Positions 20,691 through 31,600 of a stretch of DNA of 64,000 nt are shown piece by piece. The notes under the pieces were generated by a model that worked only from the letters and a program-made list of their open reading frames with translations, searched no databases and was not told where the DNA came from. The position numbers and the translations under genes were made by a program. Each line of letters starts with the position of its first letter. Position 1 is the stretch's first letter. The stretch comes from Notamacropus eugenii. Its lineage: Eukaryota; Chordata; Mammalia; Diprotodontia; Macropodidae. The stretch covers positions 93,712,075-93,776,074 of the forward strand of contig NC_092872.1 of NCBI RefSeq assembly GCF_028372415.1. Direction: 5' to 3'.

Positions 20691-21104
20691 TTAGCTTTCA
20701 GAAGGTCAATTGGACATAGTGACAGAAAGTGGAGAATACCTTGTGATTCATGACTCATGGCTCTGAGCCACAGCCAAAGGAGGTCCTGGAGGAGGGGAAC
20801 GTCCTTAACCCCTGATTCTAGTAGATGCCATCTTTCTTCCATGGCCTATCTGTCCTCAGCTTGACTTTTATACTGACCAAAGGGATTTTGTAATCTGCCC
20901 CATCTCGTGGTAACGCCTGATGAATCACCCTGAGATCTGAACTCCACCAGCATAAGCTGCCTCCTAGCCCCAGAAGTAGAAAAAGAAATCTCTTGTTACC
21001 CTATACTTTATGCTGGCTTCATTGTTTCGCTCTTCCTTCTCCCACTTCTCCCCCATTCATTCCCAAAGGAGGTACTATTTCATAGCTTTCATCCTAACCT
21101 TATT
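20691..21104. other. Unassigned DNA
   Basis: No repeat or coding signal is recognised in this stretch. Confidence 0.35.
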
Positions 21105-21347
21105 TGTTGTTGTTGTTGAATCATGTCTTACTCGTCATGACCCCATTTGGGATTTTCTTGACAAAGACATTAGAGTGGTTTGCCATTTCCTTCTCCAGAT
21201 CATTTTACAGATGAGAAAACTGAGGCAAATGAGATTAAATGAGTTGCCCAAAGTCATTCAACTAGTGTGTGTGGCCAGATTTGAACTCAGGAAGATGAGT
21301 CTTACTGACTCCAGGCCAGTCCCTATCCATTGTGCCTCTTAGCTACC
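21105..21347 (-). mobile_element. MAR1-type SINE
   Basis: Antisense order: ttgttgttgttgttgaatca, gtcatgaccccatttgggat, gagtggtttgccatttcctt, cattttacagatgagaaaac, agtgtgtgtggccagatttg, gactccaggccagtcccta, ctcttagctacc. It abuts the L2 piece that follows. Confidence 0.88.
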
Positions 21348-21835
21348 TATATCCTCCAGACTCTATTCAATAGTCCCTTATAACCTAGCCTCCTATCTTT
21401 CCAGTCTTCTTGCACCTTACTTGCACCCCAATCAGTTCAATGACCCTGACTGTTCCATGAGCAAGGCACTTCATCTCTCAGCTCTGGAAATTTTCTCTGG
21501 CTGTGCTCTCAACCTGATATGCTCTTTCTCCTCCTCACTGCCCCTTAGCTTTCCTGACTTCTTTTAAGTCCTAAATAAAACTTCACTTTCTACAGGAAGC
21601 CTTCTCCAACCCCTGTTAGTTCCAACACTTTCTGCCTCTGATTTCCTATTTATCACTTACATACTTTGTTTGGCACATGTTTGTTGCACATTGTCTCCCT
21701 CATTCCATTCTAAACTCTTGTAGGGCAGGGACTGATTTTTGCCTCTATTTTGCATCTATTTTATATTCCCAGTGCTTAACACAGAGTCTGTTACAAAGCA
21801 CCCATGTGATAAATGTTTATTGATCAATTAGTTGA
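21348..21835 (+). mobile_element. L2 LINE 3' region, about 490 bp
   Basis: It has L2 order throughout: ccttataacctagcctccta, tctttccagtcttcttgcac, gaagccttctccaacccctg, ctcttgtagggcagggactg, ttcccagtgcttaacacaga, tgataaatgtttattgatca. It is the longest L2 3' end in the window. Confidence 0.85.
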
Positions 21836-21939
21836 AAAGAGGAAAGAATTTAACTTCATCGATTGAATATAGGATCATTAAGCTTCAGAGCTAGGATGAT
21901 GCCTTAGAGGTCACCTTGCCTAAGTGCTCAATTCAATAG

Positions 21940-22170
21940 GCAGTGCATGAGTTGAGAAAGTCCTTGCCTTGGATTCAGGACTGGGTTCAAATCCCTCTTC
22001 TGCTCCTTACTACCTGTATGACCATGAACAAGTCCCTTAACATCATTAAGTCTGTTTGTGAAACTGTAAAATGAGGGCAAGAATATAAGTAGTACCTGTC
22101 TTAAAGGGTTGTTGGAAGGATCAGTTGAGATAATGCATAATATCTCTTGCAAACTTTATTGTACTATGAA
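21940..22170 (+). mobile_element. THER1/MIR SINE
   Basis: It reads ggcagtgcatgagttgagaa, cttggattcaggactgggtt, cctgtatgaccatgaacaag, tgtgaaactgtaaaatgagg, gggttgttggaaggatcagt. Confidence 0.7.
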
Positions 22171-22433
22171 AATGTCTGTTTTTAGGAGAAGAGGAAATGG
22201 AGATCAAGAGAGGTGACATAATTTATGTAAAGTCACATTACTAGCCCAGTAGCTGCCTCTTATTCCTAGAGGAGATAACCAGGATTAAGGACAAGTTCCA
22301 CCAAAGCTTTATATCCTCAAAGAACTCTAGGTCCCAAAGATCCTTTGGCCATGGGACCTTTAAATATAAGAAAATTATTGATCGAGTGCTTTTATCAATC
22401 AACAAGTCTTGTTATTATAGTGTGAGATAGAGA

Positions 22434-22655
22434 GGCACCATGAAGTGGTGGAAAGAATTTGCCACTCCAAGTCAAGAAGATCTGAGTTCAAATATTGCAT
22501 CCACTACATACTAGCCATATGACCACAGATGCATCACATAACTGCGCAGGACCTCAGGCAACTCTTAAAGACTATAAATTGTAAAGTGGACATTGATCAC
22601 CATTGGTAGGGTGAGTACACTCAGAGGGAGTTCTCTATGACAATGCAATTACATT
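22434..22655 (+). mobile_element. THER1-type SINE
   Basis: It reads gaggcaccatgaagtggtgg, tcaagaagatctgagttcaa, tagccatatgaccacagatg, ggcaactcttaaagactata, gggagttctctatgacaatg. The ggcaact..aagactata segment separates it from plain MIR. Confidence 0.7.
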
Positions 22656-22661
22656 TCTAGA

Positions 22662-22757
22662 AGGGAAGGAAGGAAGGAAGGAAGGAAGGAAGGAAGGAAG
22701 GAAGGAAGGAAGGAAGGAAGGAAGGAAGGAAGGAAGGAAGGAAGGAAGGGAAGGAAA
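22662..22757. repeat. (GGAA)n microsatellite
   Basis: About 22 units, with single-base interruptions only at the ends. Confidence 0.98.
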
Positions 22758-22990
22758 AATGTAATAGGAATTAAGGATACAATGAAGACAATGAGACAGT
22801 TCCTCTCCTCAAGGTTCTTATATTCTAATTGGAGGGTATGATAGGGGAAATGGGAGCCAGGAAAAAGAATTTTTGGTTTGGTTAGTCAAAGGAGCTATCA
22901 GTAGAGCCTCAGGGCAGGCGATGGTCAAGATCTTTCCAGTAGCAATGGGAGAATTGAATTGATCACTGTTCCCAGAACAAGAATAAAAGT
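22758..22990 (+). mobile_element. Ancient repeat body
   Basis: It reads attaaggatacaatgaagaca, gttcctctcctcaaggttct, tatattctaattggagggta. Its expected front half has been replaced by the GGAA run. Confidence 0.5.
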
Positions 22991-23024
22991 TAAAAAGTGT
23001 GTGGGGTTGGGAAAAAGTTGAAAC

Positions 23025-23110
23025 TCATAGGATCATAGATTTAGAGTTTGAAGAAACCTTAGACGTCATCTAAGCAATCACCATCACTTTTTAAATGAAA
23101 CAACTAACCA
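23025..23110 (-). mobile_element. MIR-family start, antisense
   Basis: It reads cataggatcatagatttaga, gtttgaagaaaccttagacg, tcatctaagcaatcaccatc. Confidence 0.5.
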
Positions 23111-23205
23111 GCATCATTTTTATTATTAAATGTTCTGTCACAAACTTAATATTAAGTATCTATATAATAAACTGGATTTAGTTTGGAACTATTTACATTT
23201 GAATA

Positions 23206-23580
23206 AATTAATTTTAAGTTTTAAATAATATTTTATTCTCCCTCAGTTACATGTAAAGACAATTTTTAACATTCATCTTTCAAAAATTTTGAGTTCCAAT
23301 TTTCCTCTCTCTCCCTCATATTTCCCCTCCCTGAGATAGTAAGCAATTTGATATAAGTTATACATGCTCAATCATGCAAAACGTATTACCATATTAGTCA
23401 TGTTGAGAATGAAGATACAGACCCAAAGAAAAAAGAAACCCAGAAAAAAATATAAGAAGTGAAAAAGAGTATGTTTCAATCTGCATTCAGACTTCATCAA
23501 TTCTTTGTCTGGCTACGGAGAGCTTCATGAGTCCTTTGGAATTGTCTTGAATCACTGCAGCGTTGAGAATAGCTAAGTCA
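23206..23580 (-). mobile_element. L1-type LINE 3' UTR, antisense
   Basis: It begins with the antisense end (ttattctccctcagttacat, gtaaagacaatttttaac), then gttccaattttcctctctct, tacatgctcaatcatgcaaa, gagtcctttggaattgtctt, gagaatagctaagtcattca. Same family as 36706-37292 by shared wording. Confidence 0.65.
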
Positions 23581-23589
23581 TTCACAGTA

Positions 23590-23710
23590 TCACCTTCATT
23601 CTAAAGATGAGGAAGCAGATGTTAAGATATCCAAAGATCACACATGTAGTGAGTGTCATGGTGGAGATTCAAATCCAAACCTCTGCCTCCTAATTCTTCC
23701 CTCCTGCATT
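23590..23710 (-). mobile_element. MIR fragment, antisense
   Basis: It reads attctaaagatgaggaagca, ccaaagatcacacatgtagt, gatt..aatccaaacctctgcc. From 23711 to 24148 nothing else is recognised. Confidence 0.5.
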
Positions 23711-24148
23711 AAATACTGCCATCAATTCATTTCAGTTGAGGAAAATATTTCATGTGTCTAGTGTCTTCAGAGCACTGTTGTAGGCAACATTTGCCATGAA
23801 TCACTCAGCTTGGTTTCAATTCCATCATAACTTCATCATATACCCCCCCCAAGATAAACTCATTACCAGATTAACTCATTATTTGGAAATGCATCATTAT
23901 AGAGTCTTTCATTTTTGCCACTTATACCTCATCAGTACCCTCAGTTGCAGAAGCCTCTCTGATTGGAGGGCAGAGCAAAACAAAAAACTCCCCCTAAAGC
24001 CTTTGTAGAAGTCTCAGATTCTCAACATTTCTTCACTTTTCACCAGCAGCTCTGCTGGGTTTTAACACTACCATCGTCTTCATCATACCACTAAACTGTG
24101 TACTGCCCCCTCTCCCTTTAGCTTCCTTTTAATGTATTGTCTTCCTAT

Positions 24149-24400
24149 GGGCAGCTAAGTGGTGCAGTGGATAGAGTATGGATTCTGAAGTCATGAAGAT
24201 CCATCTTCTTGAGTTCAAATCTAGCCTCAGATACTTAATAGCTGTAGGGCCCTGGACAAGTCACTAAATCCTGTTTGCCTCAATTTCCCTATCTGTAAAT
24301 TGGGTAGAAAAGGAAATGGCAAACCAGTCCAATATCTTTGCCAAGAAAACCCCAAATGGGGCCACAAAGATTCAGACACAACTGATATAACTCAACAGCA
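24149..24400 (+). mobile_element. MAR1-type SINE, full length
   Basis: It reads gggcagctaagtggtgcagt, ggatagagtatgg, gagttcaaatctagcctcag, gggccctggacaagtcacta, gaaaaggaaatggcaaacca, gccaagaaaaccccaaatgg, ttcagacacaactgatataa, ctcaacagcaa. Confidence 0.93.
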
Positions 24401-24454
24401 AAGTTGCCCCTAGACTTCTGAGTCAATACTTCAGTTGTCCTTAGTTTTCAATAT

Positions 24455-24690
24455 ACAGTGTAAAGAAGATTCGATTTGTAGCCAGAGTGCCTTGATTCAG
24501 ATCCTTGCTGTTATTCACTAGTTGTCTAATCTTAGGTAACTGAGTGAACCTCTCTGGGCTTCAGGTCCCCCTGCTTTGAAACATAGAGGTCACAAGAACA
24601 AAGAGAACGTTGCGTACAGTAACAACATACTGTTTTATGAACAACTTTGAGTGACTAAGTCATTTTGACTATTATAAATGCACAAGTGAA
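24455..24690 (+). mobile_element. THER1/MIR SINE
   Basis: It reads tcgatttgtagccagagtgc, cttgattcagatccttgctg, ctctctgggcttcaggtccc, aacaacatactgttttatga. Confidence 0.55.
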
Positions 24691-24771
24691 AAGATAAAGG
24701 ACATATGAAAAAAGATGCTATCTGCACCCAGAAAAAAGAACGGATAAATAGGTGTATAGAATGGTTTTATA

Positions 24772-24778
<7 letters not shown>

Positions 24779-24832
<54 letters not shown>
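24779..24832. repeat. (TA)n
   Basis: About 26 uninterrupted ta units, flanked by tgtgtgt and acacatatgtatgtat. Confidence 0.98.
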
Positions 24833-24838
<6 letters not shown>

Positions 24839-25086
24839 GTATGTATTATGTATGTATATGCACACACATATTTGTGTCCAAGGGTATCTATTTCTAGGAC
24901 AGGGGGGAGGAAAATAAAAGAAAATTACACGATAACTTTATCATATACTTAAAAGGAACAGCAAGTCATGCATAACAGATTTACAGTTTCATGCGCAATC
25001 ATCTCTTTTTCTATTCTACGTCATGGAAATTGTAGTATTACTTAATTTTATTATTACTTAAGTTCAGAATAAAAAAAATTTTTAAT

Positions 25087-25150
25087 GTAGAGTTTGGACC
25101 AAATGACCTCTGGGGTAGGTCACTTCCAACTCTGAAACTATGCCCCCATG
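25087..25150 (+). mobile_element. CR1/L3 LINE 3' tip
   Basis: It reads gtttggaccaaatgacctct, ggggtaggtcacttccaact, ctgaaactatg, the final 60 bases of CR1/L3. Confidence 0.7.
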
Positions 25151-26365
25151 ATCTCCTTCTAAGGACACCCTAGGTTTAGGTTTGGAAATCCTTCAGATGT
25201 CTGGGGTTCGAGGAATGTAGAATGATTTGACTTTATGATAGAGGTAGTAGTGGCCTAGGTCACTGGAAAAGTGCGTTGGCACTTTGCCCTACCGAGAAGA
25301 GTTTGGCCTTTCCATTCGTGTTGCATATCCCTGGAGAAATCTGCCCCTGCTGAGTTTGGCTGCCAGTAAGCTATGGAGTGAAGGTGAAATCTGGCCTTAT
25401 TCCCCAAAGCAGTCTTCATAGCAGCCTCAGACTTTGAAGTCCAGCTCTCAGCCCCGCAGAGTGTGTTTCTCTTTCATGCAAATTGTGACTTTTCCTGGGA
25501 GAAGGTGATAAGCATTTTTAAATAGCAGAGTAACCTATGGGGGGAAAGAAGGAGGAGGGAGTTGGAGTGGGGTGAGGGAAGTAAGAGAAAGGGAGAGAGA
25601 AGGGAGAAAGAGAAATAGGCACAGAAAGAGCAGAACCTGTGGCGATAAGGAGAAATTTCCAGAATGAGAAAAAAGATGAAAGAAACACAGAGAGACCACC
25701 TATCTGTCTCTCCCACGAAATAACTCCTTTTGCATTCTTCTCCGGATACCTTTAATTTCCATGAGATGAAATCTAGTCCTTTGAATGATTTTGCCATGGC
25801 TAGGTGACAGTAGAGTGAGGCTGAAGGCAGCAACATTGGCATATTTATTGGTTCAAAATAGACTCCTTTGAGAGCCCATCAAAATAATTTTTTTTCAAAA
25901 TTTAATTTAATGCAAGCGCTCTCCAAATTAAATTCTTTTATTTCAGTTTAGCCCCTGAACAATTGCTACAATTTTGTGGTAAAGAGCTTTGGATTTCCAA
26001 TTAGTAAATTAAGAGTCAGGCAATCTAACTGAACTTGTTCCATTGATGAGACAGGAGAGAGAAGGGATGGAGGGGGAGCTAGGCTCTCTCTCATTTGTTT
26101 CCTGGAGGAGCAGATACCCAACTGAAAGAGGGAAAGAAAGTTAATTTTGGAAGTGAAACTTTAAAAAATAATCATTTGTTTTAAAAGGAACCCTCCCCCA
26201 CTCTCCAACTCCTTTCATTCTGCCTCACCTGGAAACATTGTGCAGATTCTTTCCTTCTGAAGATCTTATTACAGAAGTTGACAAATCTTAGATAGTAGAT
26301 CAATATGGCATCTAGAAATTATATTGAGATTTTTGACAATAATCATTTGACAGTATAATGAGAAT
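25151..26365. other. Repeat-poor interval with an AT-rich, TAAT-bearing core
   Basis: 25530-25620 is purine-rich (ggagggag, gaaagggagagag). 25860-26080 is AT-rich, with several taat/atta motifs (aatttaatttaatgc, ccaattagtaaattaa), and looks single-copy. Conservation with other mammals is untested. Confidence 0.3.
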
Positions 26366-26369
26366 TTTA

Positions 26370-26580
26370 CGGAAGCACCATGGTATGGTGGATAGAGCAT
26401 CAAAACCTAGAGTCATAGGACCTGGGTTCAGATTCAAGCTCTTTTAATTCCTATGTCACCTTGGACAAATCACTTCTCTGGGCCTCAGTTTCCTCATCAG
26501 TAAAACAAGGAAGATTGACTAGATGACTTCTCAGTTCCATTCTAGTTCTAAACCTATGATCTTATAATAAAGTACGTTTC
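26370..26580 (+). mobile_element. MIR SINE, donor of the local duplication
   Basis: Complete sense MIR: accatggtatggtggataga, ctagagtcataggacctggg, ggacaaatcacttctctggg, cctcagtttcctcatcagta, gactagatgacttctcagtt, cattctagttctaaacctat. Bases 26431-26552 recur downstream. Confidence 0.9.
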
Positions 26581-26779
26581 TATGTTAAACATCTTACATA
26601 TCATGTATGGTAGAGTTTTTATTGGACATCCAAGGGACCATGTTTGTTTTGGCTTCCTTTGAAGTAGAGTTTGGGATGAGGAAGGCATGTGAAAGAAAGC
26701 AACCATGTCTCAGAGAGAGACATTAGATTTGGCTTCTTGGACTCATCTTCTTATTTTCTACTTCATAAAATGTTAAAAA

Positions 26780-27060
26780 TAGAAGAGACCTAAGAGATAA
26801 TCTAGTTTACTCATCTGTCTCCTACTCATTTTGAAAAATGAGGTCATTGAGACCCAGAGAGGTTAAATGACCAAGGTCATATGGTAAATTAGAGGCAGAG
26901 TCAGGATTCAAGCTCTTTTAATTCCTATGTCACCTTGGACAAATCACTTCTCTGGGCCTCAGTTTCCTCATCAGTAAAACAAGGAAGATTGACTAGACGA
27001 CTTCTCAGTTCCATTCTAGTTCTAAAGTTCAGGTCTTCTGTCTTCAAAGTAGATAACGAA
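26780..27060 (-). mobile_element. Antisense MIR split by a 122-bp templated insertion
   Basis: The antisense MIR reads tttgaaaaatgaggtcattg, agacccagagaggttaaatg, gaggcagagtcaggattca. It is broken, then resumes gttcaggtcttctgtcttca after 27026. The break is filled by 26905-27026, a copy of 26431-26552. Confidence 0.85.
26905..27026 (+). repeat. 122-bp direct duplication of 26431-26552
   Basis: The two segments align end to end without gaps and differ at one base (agatgac versus agacgac, at a CpG in the second copy). The junction carries a gattcaag overlap. There is no poly(A) and no flanking duplication, so it is not a retroposition product. Confidence 0.95.
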
Positions 27061-28195
27061 AGTCTTTGGTAAAATTTTCAAATAAACTAAGGATCTCATT
27101 GGGAGCCCCCTTTCTCTGAGCATGTCACCCCACTTCTGTCCCCTAGCAAATTCATGCTGTCCAGGGTTCCCACTGCCAGCTTACAGCCAAGACTGATTAT
27201 TCTAATCAAGACCTTTTGCTTTACATCTTTGCTTATTTGACATCAAAACTCAATTGTCTTGCTTCCCATTTTCTGAAGACTGTGTGTGTGTGTGTGTGCG
27301 TGCGCCTGCATGTTTATTTTCTGCAGCCAGTCTGATAAACTCCTTCACACCAAAAAGTTTATGGTTAATAACAACTGAACATGTTCCTTTCTTAGAGAAT
27401 ATTTGCATTTTAATTAGGCCATTCAATAACTCAGCTCGTAAGAGTGAATAATGTGGGGATTTCTTCATAGTAACCTGCCTTTCCAAGAGTATTTAAACAC
27501 TGTTCCCCTTCAGGCATTCAGTGGTCCAGCTACACCAGTCTTCTTAATGTTCATCATATGTGACAGTCCATTGTCCATCTTTATGTCCCTCCCCCATCCT
27601 CTGAATGTTACTTCCACCTGTCAGAATCCCTAGGGTCCTTCAAAGCTTGGGTCACATGCCCTTTCCCACATGGATGCCATTTCCTATTTCCCCCAGATGC
27701 TATTGTCTCCACTCTACCCAAATTATTTTGTGTTAATTGTGTGTGTATGTATGTGCATCTGTGTATGTATGTGCATCTCTGTGTGTGTGCATCTGTGTGT
27801 GTATGTGTGTGTGGTGTGTGTGTATGTGTGCGTGTATGCGTGTGTATGCGTGTATATGTGCATCTGTATGTGTATGTATGTGCGTGTGTGCGTGTGTGTG
27901 TGTGTGTGTGTGTAGGAGACCCTGGCCAAATCTATACTGATGCTGGTGTCAGCTTGAATGCCTCTGCTACTCATTTCCATTTGTTTTCTCTCACTTCAAG
28001 GAAACCCACTGCCTCACTTTCCCATCAGTATGAAATTTCTCCTCAAAAATCAGAGAACTTCATAAATTAAACTTACAAATACCTCCTTTCAAAGGAAAAT
28101 CTCCAAACAAAGTAACAAAGACTAGCAGAAGCAGATGCAGAGAAACCCTTGCCTTTCTCATCGCTCAGGTTTAAAGTCAAATGGAAAGGTCATAG
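27061..28195. other. Single-copy-looking DNA with GT repeats
   Basis: It contains (GT)n runs at 27283-27304 and 27735-27914. Between them, 27320-27470 is repeat-free, with atttgcattttaattagg near 27402. No gene is recognised. Confidence 0.4.
27735..27914. repeat. Imperfect (GT)n, about 180 bp
   Basis: gtgtgtatgt, gcatctgtgt and gcgtgt variants end in a pure gtgtgt run. Cysteine/valine-rich open frames across it are repeat artefacts. Confidence 0.97.
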
Positions 28196-28199
28196 AATC

Positions 28200-28375
28200 A
28201 CAGTAGTTTTTGAGCAAAAAACCCCACAACAACCTTAAAGATCATCTGCTCCAGCCCTATACATTTTCCAGAAGAACAAACTAAGGAGGTTAAGTGACTT
28301 ACACAAAGTCATACAGGAAGTAAGTGGGAAAGTCAGGAATAGAGCTCAGATCTCCTGACTCCTAGTCTATTACTG
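28200..28375 (-). mobile_element. MIR-family SINE, antisense
   Basis: It reads acaaccttaaagatcatctg, ggaggttaagtgacttacac, aaagtcatacaggaagtaag, gctcagatctcctgactcct. 28376-28990 holds nothing I recognise. Confidence 0.75.
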
Positions 28376-28994
28376 GTAATACCTACTTTAATGATCCCGG
28401 GGTCTCTGTAGTGTTATAAGACAATGGTATGAGGCCTAGATTGTCATACTACATCATGAGAGCTAAATCATGACAGCCTGTCTCTGTAGGCATAGCTAAG
28501 ATCGTCTTCATATTTTTAAATATAATAAAAGCTTTATTTCTTAGCTGTGATCTATACAAAAATAGGTGAAAAGCTAGATTTGGTCTGGGGCGCTCTAGTT
28601 TACCTTCCCCTGTTATTAGAGTGTTAGAGTAAAATTATAATGCTCATAATGCTCATCCTTGAGCAGGCAGACTTTAGGGAGGCAACAGGATACTAAAAAG
28701 TCTCTCCTGCTGCATAGCAAAATCCTTCATACCTATAACATGCTCATAAATTTTAGTAGGAACAATCAAAAAGGGTCAAATCCAAGGAAAATAATATCTC
28801 AGTTTCTTATCAAGAATATATTGATTTCATCAGGATTCTGCCAGAAGCTCAATGCAGACAGTTTTACAGCACATTTTTTTTTCTGATTTGTACCATGTCA
28901 ACAAATATTAAAATACTTGTCATTGGTGGAGAGGTCACCCTCACCCTGAGGCATTTGTGATAGGGTTTGAGGGCTAGATTATTGTTTCCTCAAA

Positions 28995-29150
28995 TTCTCC
29001 TTACTGTCTGACTTTTGCATGGTGTCTTCCTGTTAGAATATAAGCTACATGAGGGAAAGGATAAATTTTGCCTACCTTTGTATCATTAGCACCTAGCATT
29101 GTGTCTGGTATATAGTAAGTACTTAATAAATACTTCTTGACTTGTTGCCT
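28995..29150 (+). mobile_element. L2 3' end
   Basis: It reads cctgttagaatataagctac, atgagggaaaggataaattt, catt..agcacctagcattgtg, agtaagtacttaataaatac. Confidence 0.75.
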
Positions 29151-29199
29151 GAATTCCATGATTGGGATCATTTCTTGAATTTTTTTTTGCTCCTTCTTA

Positions 29200-30015
29200 A
29201 AGGGCAAAGATGCCTAAAGAGAACAAGAGTTAAGTTTTTTTCAGTTATTGACATCACGGGGTGAATGATGACAATTAAAAGGAAGTAAAGACTGGATCTG
29301 GGTGAGAAAGTAGGGGGATACTGAATAACTCAAAAGAAGGAAGCATTATTGACAAGGAAGTAAAGAAGGAGGAAAAGTCTAGACACTAGACACAGATTCC
29401 TACTGTTCAATTTTGTCAAAGGTCAGCCCTGCAAGTGGTGCCCAGGGCTCATCTGAGGACCAAGAGGGATACAAAAAAGTGTTAATAACGTTAAGGTAAT
29501 TAGATTCTATTTAGTGAATCAAGACTGAAATGCGAGAGACTGTTACCATAGATAATAATAAAAGATAGTCAGACCTCTCATTGATCTTTTACAGAGGAGG
29601 TTCTATAAATCTTCTCTGAGGAAACTGGACAATAGTGACAAGCAGGATGCACAGGTATGGGAAAATAATGATCCCTCTTATTAGAGGAAATACCCATATC
29701 AGTAATATCACAGATATAGCAAAATCTAAAAACCACAACAAAAAAAAACTGTACACTGCCCTGGGGTAGACTGAGTGTGCTGAGTTAGAAGTATTCCCTC
29801 CTTCTCTCTCCCTCCCCAAATAAGTCATACTTCTCTCTGTCGGATGCCTTCTATGCATTTACTTCATTGTAACTCCTATTATATAGTTATTTGCATACAT
29901 CTACTAGACCATAAGATTCTTTGCTTCAAGAACTCTATCTTTCTCAAACTGGGAATTGTCCATACTGGTAAATCCTCCCGTATTTTGTTCAAATCACAGA
30001 TCTTTCCCTTTATTG
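29200..30015. other. Unassigned DNA
   Basis: No repeat family and no coding signal beyond short chance frames. Confidence 0.35.
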
Positions 30016-30017
30016 TT

Positions 30018-31600
30018 GAAATGGTTGTTGTCCTTTGTCTTCAAAGAGGACCAAAATGACATCACCATTGTAAAGTGAAATTTCAGTGCATCCCATTGTG
30101 GCTCATCAGACCAACACGAGCTCAGAATGCTCTACCACAGGTTGGGCACAGATAGTCCATATGAATATTTGGAGTGGATATCCCAAATTTGCACATCCTG
30201 TGTTTACTTTGTGCTATTTTGATTCTGCTTTGCTCAAAGAGCATAGTATCTTTTCTTATGTGGGCACGCCATGTTGAGTGGACCTGTGCTAGTATCTCCC
30301 ATGTTGCACGGTCAAATCCAAAGTTCTTGAGAGAGACCTTGAGAGTGTCCTTGTATCGTTTCTTCTGGCCACCATGTGACTGCCTGCTCCATGTAGGTTC
30401 TCCATAAAATAGTCTTTTTGACAAGCATACATTTTGCATTTGAACAACATGGCCAGCCCATTGGAGTTGCAATCTCTGAAGTATAGTTTGAATACTTGGC
30501 AGTTCAGCTCAAGCAAGGACTTCTGGGTCTTGTACTTTATCCCGCCAGGTGATCCTCAGAATCTTCCTAAGACAGTTCAAATGGAAACAATTCAGTTTCC
30601 TGGCATGGCACTGGTAGACTGTCCATGTTTCATAAGCATAGAACAATGAGGTCAGCACAACAGCTCTGTAGACCTTCAATTTGGGAGTCAGTCTAATACC
30701 TCTTCTCTCTCAAATCTTTCTTTGGAGCCTCCCAAACACTGAGCTAGCTCTGGCAATGTGTTCATCAATCTCATTGTCAATGTGTACATCCCTGGAAAGT
30801 AGACTACCAAGTTAAGTGAACTTATCCACAGCATTCAAAACTTCTCCATTTGTTGTAACCAATGGTTCCAAGTATGGATGGTGTGGTGGTGGCTGATGGA
30901 GCTCCTGTGTTTTTTTGGTGTTAATTATTAGATCAAAATTAGCACAGGCAACAGAGAATTGATCCATACTTTGTTGCAACTCTGCTTTAGAGGCTGCATT
31001 GAGTGCAAAATCATCTGCAAACAAAATCATGTACCAACACTCCCTCCATTTTGATCTTGGCTTGTAACCTTTTCAAATTGAAGAACTTACCAGTACTACG
31101 GTAGTTGATCTTGATGCCATGTTCATCCTCAGTGAAAGTATTTGTCAACATGACTGAAAACATCATGCTAAAAAGCATGGGAGTAAGCACACAACCCAGT
31201 TTCACTCCACTGGGACTAGGAAAGCACAAGAGCATTGCCCATTATCCAGAACCCAGGTAAGTATGACATCATGAAATTGATGTACAGTATTGATGAACTT
31301 CTCCAGGCAACCAAATTTTGACATAATTTCCAATAAACCCTCATGACTAATAGTGTCAAAGGCCTTGGTCAGATCTACAAACACTGTGTACAGACCTCTG
31401 TTCTGCTCCTGGAATTTCTGCTGGAGTTGTTGGGCAGCAAACACCGTATCGACTGTTCCTTGGCCCTTTCTAAAGCCACACTGGCTCTCAGGTATATGAC
31501 CATCTTTCAGGTGTCATTGTTGAAATAAGGCCTTAATTGATGTCATTGCCTCTTCAAAGCCCATTGAATCCAACAGTCTCCGTACTTCATGATGGTGGGA
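30018..31600 (-). mobile_element. LINE 3' half with reverse transcriptase (probably Dong/R4-related)
   Basis: Read on the minus strand from about 31600, translated blocks appear in LINE order. They are GFRKGQG-like then FVDLTKAFDT (about 31380-31350), KLGCVLTPMLFSMMFSVML (about 31205-31145), FADDFALNA (about 31024-30998, catalytic Asp pair intact), INTKKTQELHQP, then the thumb and C-terminal part LQWAGHV and GGQKKRYKDTLKVSLKNF. It ends in CPTCGRAF and a His/His stretch resembling a C2H2 finger (about 30150-30090). The frame changes near 31205-31235 and 31011-31030, and stops interrupt it at several points (for example TAA for Tyr at 30812), so it is dead. It is 5' truncated and lacks the endonuclease. 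The 3' end reads ggtcctctttgaagacaaag then gacaacaacc. The clade is uncertain: Dong/R4 or an RTE relative. Confidence 0.8.

Noticed and set aside
27670-28070. Cysteine/valine-rich frames of up to 109 codons
   Set aside because: They are produced by the (GT)n repeat in several frames at once.
30812-31444. Reverse-transcriptase frames that might be a domesticated host gene
   Set aside because: They carry frame changes and stops and end in a typical LINE tail, so they are LINE remains.
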